A stretch of DNA of 64,000 bases, from assembly GCA_016840515.1 (NCBI GenBank), contig JAEOSF010000001.1:144232-208231 (forward strand), written 5' to 3'. The notes under the pieces are model-generated. The model did no database searches, was not told the DNA's origin, and was given only the letters and a program-made list of their open reading frames with translations. This stretch comes from Candidatus Borrarchaeum yapensis (GTDB lineage: Archaea > Asgardarchaeota > Sifarchaeia > Borrarchaeales > Borrarchaeaceae). The stretch's first letter is position 1. Every line of letters starts with the position of its first letter. The position numbers and the translations under genes were made by a program. Below are positions 42,845-51,824 of this stretch, piece after piece.

Positions 42845-43756
42845 ATGGAAAAACAGACTATATTTTCTGATAATGAAATGACATATCCTGGGCTTGCAAG
42901 TTGCCCAGCATGTACAAGTGCACTCTCATTAAGAACTGCATTAAAGGCGCTTGGAAATAAAACTATCGTTATAATGCCAGCTTCGTGCAGTGTTCCAATG
43001 ACTAGTTTATATCCAAAGACTGCTGTCAAAGTTCCAATGATGTTTGTAGCCTTCACTGCAACAGCATCAACAGCAGCAGGAATCGCTGCTGCACTAAAAA
43101 TGAAGGGAGACAATGTAACTAATGTGCTTTGTTGGGCAGGAGATGGCGGAACATTTGATATTGGACTGCAAACCCTCTCAGGTGCTGCAGAACGTGAAGA
43201 TCCTATGATTTATGTTTGTTACAATAATCAAGCATATATGAACACCGGTACTCAGCGCAGTGGTGCCACTCCTTTTGGTGCGTTTACAACAACAACTCAA
43301 ACAGGAAAGTTGGTCCATGACAAAGATATGCAGGCTATTGTCGCTGCTCATAAAATCCCTTACCTCGCTACCGGGAGCCCTTCTTACCCGCACGACCTCT
43401 TCAAAAAATTTACAAAAGCTAAGGATAAGAAAGGATTCCGGTACATTGAGATTTTTGCTCCATGCCCACCTGGTTGGGGCTTTCCCACGGATCATACTAT
43501 CAAAATCGGAAGATTAGCAGTCGAAACAGGCGTCCATATCCTTTATGAAATCGAAGATGGAATTTACAAACTTAATACTCCATCGAAGAAGGTGTTTGAT
43601 AAGGGAAGGAAGCCGATTGAACATTTTGTGAAAGCACAAAGAAGATTTGCCAGAATGACAGAGGAGCAAATGAACGAATTTCAAGAATTAATTGACGAGC
43701 GATGGGATGACATTATGGCGCACGTCGAATGGACGTCCGCAAAAAATACCTCTTAA
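42845..43756 (+). CDS. porB: 2-oxoacid:ferredoxin oxidoreductase, beta subunit
   Basis: The 303-residue protein has GLASCPACTSALSLRTALKAL (Fe-S and CoA side), IVIMPASCSVPM, the thiamine diphosphate motif CWAGDGGTFDIGLQTLSGA ending in CYNNQAYMNTGTQRSG, and FAPCPPGWGFP. This is the beta chain pattern of pyruvate oxidoreductases. The ATG at 42845 is preceded by AGGTG; a GTG at 42836 overlaps the alpha stop and is less likely. It closes the three-gene operon, about 35 bases before the methionine gamma-lyase-type gene. Confidence 0.92.
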   Translation: MEKQTIFSDNEMTYPGLASCPACTSALSLRTALKALGNKTIVIMPASCSVPMTSLYPKTAVKVPMMFVAFTATASTAAGIAAALKMKGDNVTNVLCWAGDGGTFDIGLQTLSGAAEREDPMIYVCYNNQAYMNTGTQRSGATPFGAFTTTTQTGKLVHDKDMQAIVAAHKIPYLATGSPSYPHDLFKKFTKAKDKKGFRYIEIFAPCPPGWGFPTDHTIKIGRLAVETGVHILYEIEDGIYKLNTPSKKVFDKGRKPIEHFVKAQRRFARMTEEQMNEFQELIDERWDDIMAHVEWTSAKNTS

Positions 43757-43790
43757 ATAAACACAATCGCTAACTAGAGAAGTGGAAAAG

Positions 43791-44972
43791 ATGAATGAAA
43801 AAGAAAAAGGCATGTCTACTAAAGCAGTTCATGCAGGTGAGGAACGAGATCCTTCTAGTGGATCTGTAATTACGCCAATTTATCAAACAAGCGTTTTTGC
43901 ATTCTCCAATACCCAAGATTTAATCGCTGTGATGGGCAAAGAAATTGAAGGAGACATATACACACGAATTAGCAATCCTACTTTGAGAGTTGCTGAGAAG
44001 AAAGTAGCAGAACTTGAAGGTGCAGAGGATGCTGCAGTATTCTCTTCAGGTATGGCAGCTATAACCACCGTGATATTGAGTCTTGCTTCTTCTGGTAGCC
44101 ACATCGTTTCTACTAATGAACTCTATGGTGGGTCTCTTTCGTTCTTCAACAATATCCTGACAAAATTCGGCGTAGAGATAAGCATGGTTGGCCCAACTGA
44201 TTATGAAGGTATCGAGTCAGCAATAAGGGAAAACACAATAGCAATCTATACTGAGTCACCTACTAATCCTACGGTGAAAGTTGTGGATCTGAAGAGGGTC
44301 GCTGAGATCGGGAAAGTGAGGAACATCATTACGATTGTAGACAATACCTTCGCCTCACCTTATAATCAACAACCATATAAAATGGGCATTGACGTAGTTA
44401 TTCATAGTGCCACAAAGTATCTTGGAGGGCACAATGATATAATTGCGGGAGTAGCCTCTGGATCAAAAGAATTTATCGATTCCCTTACAGAGACAAGAAA
44501 AATTCTTGGCGGTGTCTTAGACCCTCATGCTGCATGGTTGCTAATCCGAGGGATGAAAACTTTAGTGCCTCGGATGGCAAGGCTAAATCATAATGCGATC
44601 CGAATAGCAAGATATCTTGAAAGTCATCCAAAAGTTGAGAAAGTGTACTATCCTGGGCTTGTTAGTCATCCGCACTTCAGTGTGGCGAAAGAGCAGATGC
44701 GAGGTTTTGGCTCCGTAGTAACTTTTGAACTTAAAGGCGATTTGGAGACAGCCACCAAGTTTGTGGAAAACCTAAAACTCTGTGCGTTAACACCTAGTCT
44801 TGGTGGCGTTGAAAGTTTAGTTACACAACCAGCTACATCGAGTCACTTCTACATTGAGCGTGACGAAAGATTGAAACTTGGAATCACCGACGGGATGATA
44901 AGATTGGCTGTCGGAATAGAAGACGCCGATGATATTATATCGGACCTTGAACAATCGTTCAATATTGTGTAA
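43791..44972 (+). CDS. Cys/Met-metabolism PLP enzyme, methionine gamma-lyase-like
   Basis: The 393-residue enzyme has STKAVHAGEERDPSSGSVITPIYQTSVF, EGDIYTRISNPT, AVFSSGMAA, TESPTNPTVKVVDL and the PLP lysine in HSATKYLGGHND. It is in the cystathionine gamma-synthase/methionine gamma-lyase family. A short insert-free C-terminal half with LGGVESLVTQPATSSH is family-typical. Because it follows the 2-oxoacid oxidoreductase closely, a lyase that makes 2-oxobutyrate (from methionine or homocysteine) fits better than a synthase. The start is the ATG at 43791; a GTG three codons upstream is possible. Confidence 0.82.
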   Translation: MNEKEKGMSTKAVHAGEERDPSSGSVITPIYQTSVFAFSNTQDLIAVMGKEIEGDIYTRISNPTLRVAEKKVAELEGAEDAAVFSSGMAAITTVILSLASSGSHIVSTNELYGGSLSFFNNILTKFGVEISMVGPTDYEGIESAIRENTIAIYTESPTNPTVKVVDLKRVAEIGKVRNIITIVDNTFASPYNQQPYKMGIDVVIHSATKYLGGHNDIIAGVASGSKEFIDSLTETRKILGGVLDPHAAWLLIRGMKTLVPRMARLNHNAIRIARYLESHPKVEKVYYPGLVSHPHFSVAKEQMRGFGSVVTFELKGDLETATKFVENLKLCALTPSLGGVESLVTQPATSSHFYIERDERLKLGITDGMIRLAVGIEDADDIISDLEQSFNIV

Positions 44973-45135
44973 TCGTTTATTTACAGCTAGATTAGAGATA
45001 ACTCTTTCGAATAATCGTAGTCAAAATACTTTACTCATAAAAAAACAAAGTACTTAATCAGAAATTGTTCAAATTTGCTAAATCTCATCTATTAAAAGCG
45101 ATTATTTTAGCGCATATCACTTTGGGGTGTATGAA

Positions 45136-46878
45136 ATGTTAGAAAAAGAGAAGTTAACCATGAGTTATTATTCTGAATGTTCAGATACTGGATTAATTGG
45201 AAAAACTATTGGAGAATTTCTCGCCGAGATAACTGAGAAATATCCAAATAATGATGCACTAGTATGCAGACATGAAAGAGACGCTAGTGGTGAAATCCTA
45301 AGATACAATTACAAAGAATTTTACGAAGTTTGTCGCCAAGCTGCAAAAGGGTTTATGAAATTAGGTGTTCAAAAGGGAGATCGTGTTGCGATTTGGTCAA
45401 CAAATAACTCACAATGGGTGATCACGCAGTTTGCTACGTCTTTAATTGGAGCGATACTTGTCAATATTAACCCTGCTTATCGTCCTAGGGAGTTAACGTT
45501 TGCTTTGAAGCAGAGCGAGACACAGTACTTGTTATTGATTGAACGGTTTAAGTCATCTAAATATCTAGAGATGTTCTACGAGGTATGCCCAGAGGCAAAA
45601 ACTGATGATCCTGGCGATATAAGGTCGGATAATTTTCCGCATTTGAAGACAGCGATTTTTATAGGTGATCATAAACCTGCTGGGTTCTTCACATGGAACG
45701 AGTTATTGCAAATGGGTGATCAAGTGTCAAGTGAAGATTTAGCAGAACGTGAGTCTAAGCTTGAGTTTGATGACCCCATCAACATCCAGTACACTTCAGG
45801 TACAACCGGATTTCCTAAAGGCGTGACTTTAAGCCATCACAACATCTTAAATAACGGCTATTTTATCGCCAGAGCCATGAAGTTCACCGACCAGGATAGA
45901 TTATGCATCCCAGTCCCGTTCTATCACTGTTTTGGAATGGTTCTAGGTAATTTAGTTTGTGTAAGTCATGGTGCAACGATGGTCATACCTGGTGTATCAT
46001 TCAACGTTACAGAAGTTTTAGAATGTATACAGGAAGAAAAATGTACTGCCGTTCACGGTGTGCCCACAATGTTTATTGCCGAGTTAGATCATCCAGATTT
46101 TGATAAATATGACTTATCTTCTTTGAGAACAGGAATTATGGCTGGATCGCCTTGCCCCGTTGAAGTTATGAAGAAAGTAAATAATTTAATGAACGCCAAC
46201 GAAATCACAATAGCGTATGGACAAACAGAAACTTCCCCAGTCATTACTCAGACTACACCCTATGACTCATTAGAATTGAGGACGGAAACTGTAGGAAAAC
46301 CATTGCCGCATGTGGAAGTAAAGATTATTGATCCAGAGACCGGCAAAATAGTTCCGATAGGTACACCTGGAGAACTTTGCACTCGGGGGTACCTTGTAAT
46401 GCGTCATGGTTACTACAAAAGCCCAGAAGCTACTGCTAAGGCTATTGATGATATAGACTGGATACACACAGGTGATATTGCGACAATGAATGATCAGGGT
46501 TACTGTAACATTACGGGGAGACTAACCGACATGATTATTCGCGGCGGGGAAAACATCTATCCACGTGAATTAGAAGAGTTCCTTTATCGACATCCAGCTA
46601 TAAAAGACGTTCAAGTAATCGGTGTGCCTTCTGAAAAGTTTGGTGAAGAAGTAGCAGCCTGGATACAATTGAAAGAAGGAAAAGAAGGAACAGTAACCGA
46701 AGATGAGATTCGTGCATTCTGTAAAGATGAAATCGCATATTTCAAAGTACCCAAATACATTAAGTTCGTTGAGTCATTCCCGATGACTGTTACTGGCAAA
46801 ATTCAAAAATACATAATGCGAGAAAAGTATACCAAAGAACTGGGGCTTGAAGAGGTAGCTAAAATCAAAACTGCTTAA
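45136..46878 (+). CDS. AMP-forming acyl-CoA synthetase
   Basis: The 580-residue enzyme has IQYTSGTTGFPKGVTLSHHN (P-loop), IPVPFYHCFGMVLG, AYGQTETSP, IHTGDIATMNDQGYCNITGRLTDMIIRGGENIYPRELEE and the C-terminal catalytic Lys in VTGKIQKYIMREK. These identify a FadD-like ligase for medium- or longer-chain fatty acids rather than acetate. It activates acids to acyl-CoA with ATP. The ATG at 45136 lies behind GGGGTG. It stands alone about 160 bases after the PLP enzyme. Confidence 0.92.
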   Translation: MLEKEKLTMSYYSECSDTGLIGKTIGEFLAEITEKYPNNDALVCRHERDASGEILRYNYKEFYEVCRQAAKGFMKLGVQKGDRVAIWSTNNSQWVITQFATSLIGAILVNINPAYRPRELTFALKQSETQYLLLIERFKSSKYLEMFYEVCPEAKTDDPGDIRSDNFPHLKTAIFIGDHKPAGFFTWNELLQMGDQVSSEDLAERESKLEFDDPINIQYTSGTTGFPKGVTLSHHNILNNGYFIARAMKFTDQDRLCIPVPFYHCFGMVLGNLVCVSHGATMVIPGVSFNVTEVLECIQEEKCTAVHGVPTMFIAELDHPDFDKYDLSSLRTGIMAGSPCPVEVMKKVNNLMNANEITIAYGQTETSPVITQTTPYDSLELRTETVGKPLPHVEVKIIDPETGKIVPIGTPGELCTRGYLVMRHGYYKSPEATAKAIDDIDWIHTGDIATMNDQGYCNITGRLTDMIIRGGENIYPRELEEFLYRHPAIKDVQVIGVPSEKFGEEVAAWIQLKEGKEGTVTEDEIRAFCKDEIAYFKVPKYIKFVESFPMTVTGKIQKYIMREKYTKELGLEEVAKIKTA

Positions 46879-47229
46879 TCGAGTAAGTAAGAATTGATCA
46901 TAAATTACACAAAACTCAATTAGGAACAGATTGAGTTATCGAACACTGAAATTTTGAACATATTGTAATAGAATGAATGTTCCTCAATACCAATATTAGT
47001 TTACAGATCAAAAGTTAAAAAAGGTAGATATGGAATTTAATTGGTTTTTTTATAGTACTAAATCCTCTCAATCCTCTGCGAAGAAAAAGTGAATATTTGC
47101 ATACATCCAAACGTTTTTTAATTCATTAGATCAAACAATACTATTAAATCTAAGAAATTATTACTCAACGCCAGTTTTTGATACAACAGATAGAGGTTAG
47201 ATACAACCTGATAAGGGGGTGAATGTGAA
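46879..47229. other. AT-rich stretch without genes
   Basis: About 350 bases. No coding pattern, repeat or hairpin is obvious apart from the strong ribosome site AGGGGGTG (47212-47219) of the coiled-coil gene. The stretch could contain remains of a transposon whose right end may be at 47573-47606. Confidence 0.45.
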
Positions 47230-47424
47230 ATGCAGAGTGGAATGGATCAGATGAAAGCAGAACTTGCCAAGATGAAAGCAGAACTTGCCAAGATGGAAAA
47301 ACAGCTTGCTATAGCCAAAAAGAATAATCCAAATGAAGCCAAACTACTGGAAGAAAGCGTTAAAGCATTGAGAGAGTCCGTTTATTATAATGAAGAGATG
47401 ATAAAAGAGATGGAAGATGTTTAA
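47230..47424 (+). CDS. Small coiled-coil protein with internal 21-base repeat
   Basis: A 64-residue helical protein with heptad-like repeats of Met/Leu (KMKAELAKMEKQLAIA). The 21 bases at 47251-47271 are repeated exactly at 47272-47292 (MKAELAK twice), so the coil was lengthened by tandem duplication. It has a strong ribosome site and ATG, which supports real expression. No family recognised; it could dimerise or bind a partner. Confidence 0.6.
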   Translation: MQSGMDQMKAELAKMKAELAKMEKQLAIAKKNNPNEAKLLEESVKALRESVYYNEEMIKEMEDV

Positions 47425-47572
47425 GACGCAATCAAGAAGAACGTAATAAAGACCTGAAAGTAATAAGTACTAAAAATAATTTCTCTTTGAGTTTCATGAT
47501 ATTTTTTAAAACATCTTTCGCATCTTTGGAATACTTAATAGTATCCCCTATGTGAAAGCAAGTTCGATCGTC

Positions 47573-47606
47573 TAAGCCGGAAGCCTCAAGGCTTTTACAT
47601 GAGGTA
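47573..47606 (+). mobile_element. Possible relic of an IS200/IS605-type right end
   Basis: GGAAGCCTC, a spacer, then GAGGTAGTT resembles the right end of the TnpB element at 25247-25277 (GGAAGCCTC ... GGGGTAGTT). CCTC and GAGG can pair. There is no nuclease gene beside it, so it would be a leftover or a short non-autonomous copy. Confidence 0.35.
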
Positions 47607-47608
47607 GT

Positions 47609-48082
47609 TTATGCCGTTAAAACATACCAAGAATAACTGACCTTGACCCTATCCCCTTCCCGCTCCGCACTTCCGAGGCCTACCGCTTGAATGCGAGTCA
47701 ACCATTGGTATTTATCGTGACTCGTTTCGAATCGCGGTGTGACAAAGATTTTAAGATCCTTGGCGGGCTTTCCTGCAAGGAATGCATCATATTGCTCTTT
47801 CGTCAAGTTATTAACGCCATTATAATAGGTATGAATCAAAGCTCCATCAGCCGTTTCAAGGATGATTCGAACGTCTAATTCGAAAGCCTTGTCTGGTCGA
47901 ATGAGTGCCCAGTCAGCACCGAAGGGGAGAATTTTTCCGTTGAAATTTGGGCCCTTGAAGTAGCCGCCTTCTACGACGGGGTAAATCACCCTTATTCCCC
48001 AACTGCTAGAGCCTATGCGAATTACCGTTACATAACCTACAACCTCGCATAGGAATTCTAATTTCAGTTCATATTTAGACAT
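47609..48082 (-). CDS. DUF3237 (UPF0311) family protein
   Basis: The 157-residue protein matches the DUF3237 pattern: GGYFKGPNFNGKILPFGADWALIRPD, then LDVRIILETADGALIHTYYNGV and FVTPRFETSHDKYQWLTRIQAVGLGS. The family is mostly bacterial and uncharacterised, often in aromatic or lipid metabolism neighbourhoods. The gene is richer in G and C than its surroundings and stands alone beside a possible transposon relic, so transfer from bacteria is plausible. Confidence 0.85.
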   Translation of the reverse strand: MSKYELKLEFLCEVVGYVTVIRIGSSSWGIRVIYPVVEGGYFKGPNFNGKILPFGADWALIRPDKAFELDVRIILETADGALIHTYYNGVNNLTKEQYDAFLAGKPAKDLKIFVTPRFETSHDKYQWLTRIQAVGLGSAEREGDRVKVSYSWYVLTA

Positions 48083-48333
48083 TTTATTTTAATCCCCCAT
48101 TATCTGGGTACTTGTTAAGCGCCCCTCCTCGGCGCAGAAATGGAAGTAGTCTAGAAGCACAAAAGTGAACTAGAACTTTCCCGTCTCTACGTTTCCATTA
48201 AGACATGGAACCAAATATACCTATATATTATACTATTTTTTATTTTCATATCATTCACAACTGTTTTTGATTCGAATCAGAAGAGAGATTTAAATAAGAA
48301 AAAAAGTCTAGGCACAATTATCGGGGATTTTTC

Positions 48334-49734
48334 ATGACTACAAAAAGTTTAAAACCCTTTTTTGAACCTGAAAGTATTGCTGTTGTAGGAGCCTCCCGCG
48401 ATCCCAGCAAAGGTGGTTCTATTATCGTTGAAAACCTAAAACGTGGGCAATTATCCAATAAGTTCATTTACCCCATAAACCCTGGTGCAGATAAAATCCT
48501 TGAGCTAAAGACGTACCCAAGTTTAAGGGAAATTCCTGATACAGTGGACTTGGTCGTTGTTTTAACCCCTGCAAAAACTTTACCTGCAATTATAAAAGAT
48601 GCCGCGGCTAAAAAGGTAAAAGCAGTTGTCATTGAATCCGCAGGTTTTGCTGAAGTTGGCCCTGAAGGAATTGCACTTCAAGAAGAAGTCGTAAGAATTG
48701 CTAGATCTTCAGGGATTCGAATTATTGGACCAAATTGTACTGGTATAATTAATGCGAACAATAATCTCATAACAACTTTTGTTGAAGTTACAGACATTAC
48801 AAAGGGAGGAGTTTCTGTAGTAGCTCAGACAGGCATGTTTGCTGGAACACTAATTCCTGAATTTATTTCACAGAATTTAGGGCTTTCAAAAATTGCGTGT
48901 TTCGGAAATAAAGCTGACGTAGACGAAGTGGATCTTATTGAATATTATGCAGAAGATCCTGACACTAGTGTTATGGCGCTCTATCTAGAAGGAATTGCAG
49001 ATGGCCGGCGACTGATAAAAGTCGCAAAAGACGTCACAAAAAAGAAACCCATAATTATTCTTAAAGGAGGGCGATCTGATGCAGGAGCAAAGGCAGCACT
49101 TTCACATACTGCCTCAATTGCAGGGCGTGATGAAGTGATTGAAGGCGCTTTTAAACAAATAGGGATCCTCCAAGCCGAAACGTTAGAAGATTTAATTGGC
49201 TTTTCTAAAGCATTAGACTGGCTAGAGTTACCTCAAGGAAATAGGGTAGCTATCGTCACTGCTTCAGGTGGGGGTGGAGTGCTTGCTTCAGATCAATGTG
49301 CTCAGCAGGGTCTAAATGTTGTAAATCTTTCAGAAGTAACAGTAAACAAATTAACAGAAGTTTTTCCTACATGGATGCCACCTGCAAACCCTATAGATAT
49401 GTGGCCAGCAATATCTGTAGCAAAACATGGATTGAATGACGTTCACAGCCTTGTATTAAAATCTGTCATTGAAGATAGTTCTGTTGATTGTATTTTATTC
49501 ATTTTAATGGCTCTAAAAGAACTAGAACAAATTGATATCGACATGATAATAAACATGCAAGTGAATAACAGGAAACCTATGGTTGTTTGGCTTTTTGGAG
49601 ATCCAAAAATAATCAACAAATGGCGATATCGATTTGAAGATCATAGGATTCCAGTCTTTCTTACCCTATCTGAAAGTGTTAGAGCGCTAAAGGCACTATA
49701 TGTCTACAAAAAATTCAAAGAATCTATAACGTAG
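48334..49734 (+). CDS. ADP-forming acyl-CoA synthetase, alpha-type subunit
   Basis: The 466-residue protein has the CoA-binding start FFEPESIAVVGASRDPSKGG, IGPNCTGIINANNNLITTF, and ILKGGRSDAGAKAALSHTASIAG, where the phospho-accepting His lies. It is the alpha part of archaeal ADP-forming acetyl/acyl-CoA synthetases, which turn acyl-CoA, ADP and phosphate into acid and ATP. The ATP-grasp beta part is not in the window and must be elsewhere. Its end overlaps the convergent nucleotidyltransferase gene by 11 bases. It may draw on acyl-CoA from the oxidoreductase at 40723-43756. Confidence 0.92.
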   Translation: MTTKSLKPFFEPESIAVVGASRDPSKGGSIIVENLKRGQLSNKFIYPINPGADKILELKTYPSLREIPDTVDLVVVLTPAKTLPAIIKDAAAKKVKAVVIESAGFAEVGPEGIALQEEVVRIARSSGIRIIGPNCTGIINANNNLITTFVEVTDITKGGVSVVAQTGMFAGTLIPEFISQNLGLSKIACFGNKADVDEVDLIEYYAEDPDTSVMALYLEGIADGRRLIKVAKDVTKKKPIIILKGGRSDAGAKAALSHTASIAGRDEVIEGAFKQIGILQAETLEDLIGFSKALDWLELPQGNRVAIVTASGGGGVLASDQCAQQGLNVVNLSEVTVNKLTEVFPTWMPPANPIDMWPAISVAKHGLNDVHSLVLKSVIEDSSVDCILFILMALKELEQIDIDMIINMQVNNRKPMVVWLFGDPKIINKWRYRFEDHRIPVFLTLSESVRALKALYVYKKFKESIT

Positions 49735-50863
49735 AATCCTTAGCATGATTTTTCTCATAACTATAAATTGAGCCAGGAGGAATCACTTGGTTTTCATTAA
49801 CAGTAACATTGTCTGCAATAAAAGATCCAAGACGATTTCGATGCGTATTTACTAGTTTCTCCTCAAAACATGTATAAATTTCTTGATTGTTGTCTTTTTT
49901 ATCTAAAAATCTCACCGAATTTCCAATAATGCAATTTCCACCAATTACACTGTTCTTGATAACGACATTTTCACCGATTTTTGTAGAAGACAATACTACA
50001 CTTCGTTCTATAACCGAACTACTATTAATAGTGACATTTTTATCGATAAAACTATGTAGTATTCTACAATTTTCGGCAATTTCACAATCTCTATCGATAA
50101 ATGAGTTTTGAATATCTGTGCCTCTTCCGATTCTTACTGAGTCATCTATTTCTTTAGAAATACTTTGAAGCAAGTATAAATTAGCATCTAAATAGTCCCA
50201 TGGATGACCAATATCAATCCAGTTATCCAATTCGTATCCCATAACGAATTCATTCTCTCCGATCAATAACTGAATTGCATCTGCAAAATCATATTCACCC
50301 CTTTCACCAAGTCGAATTCGCTCAAAAAAATTTAGAACACTAGGCTCTATCAAATAAGTACTTGCGGATGCTAAAGGGCTAAAAGGTTTTTTTGGTTTTT
50401 CAATCACTTTTATTACGCGGTGTCCCTGTAATTTCACTACTCCAAAGCGCTCTGGTCTAGGTACCCTGCAGAGGCCTAAAGTAGTTTTAGCATTCATACG
50501 ATGGTGGCTTTCTATTAAAGCGTGCCAATTTCCTTCTAAAATTGCATCTCCATTAATTATAAGGCAAGATTCATTGTTTATAAAATCCTTTGCAGTTAAG
50601 ATTGCATGAGCTAAACCTAAGGCCTTGTTTTGTTCAATGAAGTTTATCATATGTTCGTAGTGACTGGAAACATATGACTCGATTGATTTTCGATGAGTAG
50701 CATTTACAATAATACCTATTTCTTTGATTCCTATTCTGTTAAAAACCTGCAAGACGTAATGAAGTATTGGCTTTCCGAGAACAGGAAGAAGCGTTTTTGG
50801 GCGTGTCAATGTAAGAGGAAACATTCGTGTACCTAATCCTGCAGTTGGAATAAGTCCTTTCAA
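49724..50863 (-). CDS. Sugar-1-phosphate nucleotidyltransferase with left-handed beta-helix tail
   Basis: The 379-residue protein begins LIPTAGLGTRMFPLTLTRPKTLLPVLGKPI, the signature of glucose-1-phosphate thymidylyl/uridylyl transferases, with LIINGDAIL and GYELDNWIDIGHPWDYL. Residues about 235-370 are hexapeptide repeats of the left-handed beta-helix type (FIDRDCEIAENCRI, VVIKNSVIGGNCIIGNSV), as in archaeal bifunctional sugar nucleotidyltransferases with acetyltransferase tails. It probably makes UDP- or dTDP-sugars for surface glycans, in line with the UDP-sugar dehydrogenase at 35793-38570. Confidence 0.87.
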   Translation of the reverse strand: MKGLIPTAGLGTRMFPLTLTRPKTLLPVLGKPILHYVLQVFNRIGIKEIGIIVNATHRKSIESYVSSHYEHMINFIEQNKALGLAHAILTAKDFINNESCLIINGDAILEGNWHALIESHHRMNAKTTLGLCRVPRPERFGVVKLQGHRVIKVIEKPKKPFSPLASASTYLIEPSVLNFFERIRLGERGEYDFADAIQLLIGENEFVMGYELDNWIDIGHPWDYLDANLYLLQSISKEIDDSVRIGRGTDIQNSFIDRDCEIAENCRILHSFIDKNVTINSSSVIERSVVLSSTKIGENVVIKNSVIGGNCIIGNSVRFLDKKDNNQEIYTCFEEKLVNTHRNRLGSFIADNVTVNENQVIPPGSIYSYEKNHAKDSTL

Positions 50864-51007
50864 TCAAGCCACCTCTCACAAAATAATAAACACGATGTTT
50901 AAATGAGAGTTCCAAGTATAAACTAACTCTAAGGTATTTTTGAGATTTATGATAACGACCATCTATGATTCTTATTCTATAACAAACAGAAAAGGAGAAT
51001 GTTTTGG

Positions 51008-51802
51008 ATGGGATGCAGAATTAGTGAAGTAATTTTGTTGGGAACGGGAGTCACAATCCCTTCAAAAGACCGTAACGCACCTGGAGTGTTAGTTACCCTT
51101 GATGACGCCACATTACTTTTATTTGACTGTGGAAACGGAATTCTTCGACAAATTGCGAAAGCGGGCATTGATTTTTCGAAAATCGATAATATTTTCATTA
51201 CACATCTTCATCTGGATCATACGTCTGATCTAGGAATATTGGTAAAAGCAAACTGGCTACAAGGCAGAAAAAAGAACACTTTGAAAGTATATGGACCCCA
51301 GGGCACAAAACAAATGTGCGATTTTTTCTTTTCAAAAACATATCCATACTTAGAAGACGTTATACCACTTGAAGTTACAGATGTTACACCAGGACCAGTC
51401 GTAAAGAACGATCGTTGGAACATATCGTGTTTTCCTTTAACACATGGGGTCTCAAGCTTAGCCTATAAAGTAGAAACCGAAGAAAATAAAGTAGTAATTT
51501 GTGGAGATACATTCAGCCCTGTGAAAGGCTTATCGACTTTCGCCAAAAATGCAGATCTTTTAATCCATGAGGTTTCATTTCCAGACGACTACAATTATGA
51601 AAAAAAAGATCATACAAAGCCAACACCACTTGGAATAGAAGCTGAAGAGACGGATGTAAAAACTCTTGTTATTACACATATGTACCCCGCCTGTGAAGGA
51701 AAGGAAGAACAAATTGTTGAGAGCATCAAAGAATCTTACACTGGAGAAGTAATCATCGGAGAAGACTTAATGGTCATTTCGTTGGCTAACAAGAGCAAGT
51801 AG
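51008..51802 (+). CDS. RNase Z-like metallo-beta-lactamase-fold hydrolase
   Basis: About 264 residues. The metal motif is FITHLHLDHTSDLG (H-x-H-x-D-H), with CFPLTHGVSSLAYKV, VICGDTFSP and LVITHMYP supplying the other ligands. The opening VILLGTG and the THLHLDH form are those of RNase Z and related hydrolases, though the exosite arm of true RNase Z is not obvious. It could process tRNA 3' ends or act on a small ester. In this window it is divergent from the nucleotidyltransferase gene. The ATG at 50999 is an alternative start, both behind AAAAGGAG. Confidence 0.78.
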   Translation: MGCRISEVILLGTGVTIPSKDRNAPGVLVTLDDATLLLFDCGNGILRQIAKAGIDFSKIDNIFITHLHLDHTSDLGILVKANWLQGRKKNTLKVYGPQGTKQMCDFFFSKTYPYLEDVIPLEVTDVTPGPVVKNDRWNISCFPLTHGVSSLAYKVETEENKVVICGDTFSPVKGLSTFAKNADLLIHEVSFPDDYNYEKKDHTKPTPLGIEAEETDVKTLVITHMYPACEGKEEQIVESIKESYTGEVIIGEDLMVISLANKSK

Positions 51803-51824
51803 TCGTTGACTAAGTTATGAGAAA

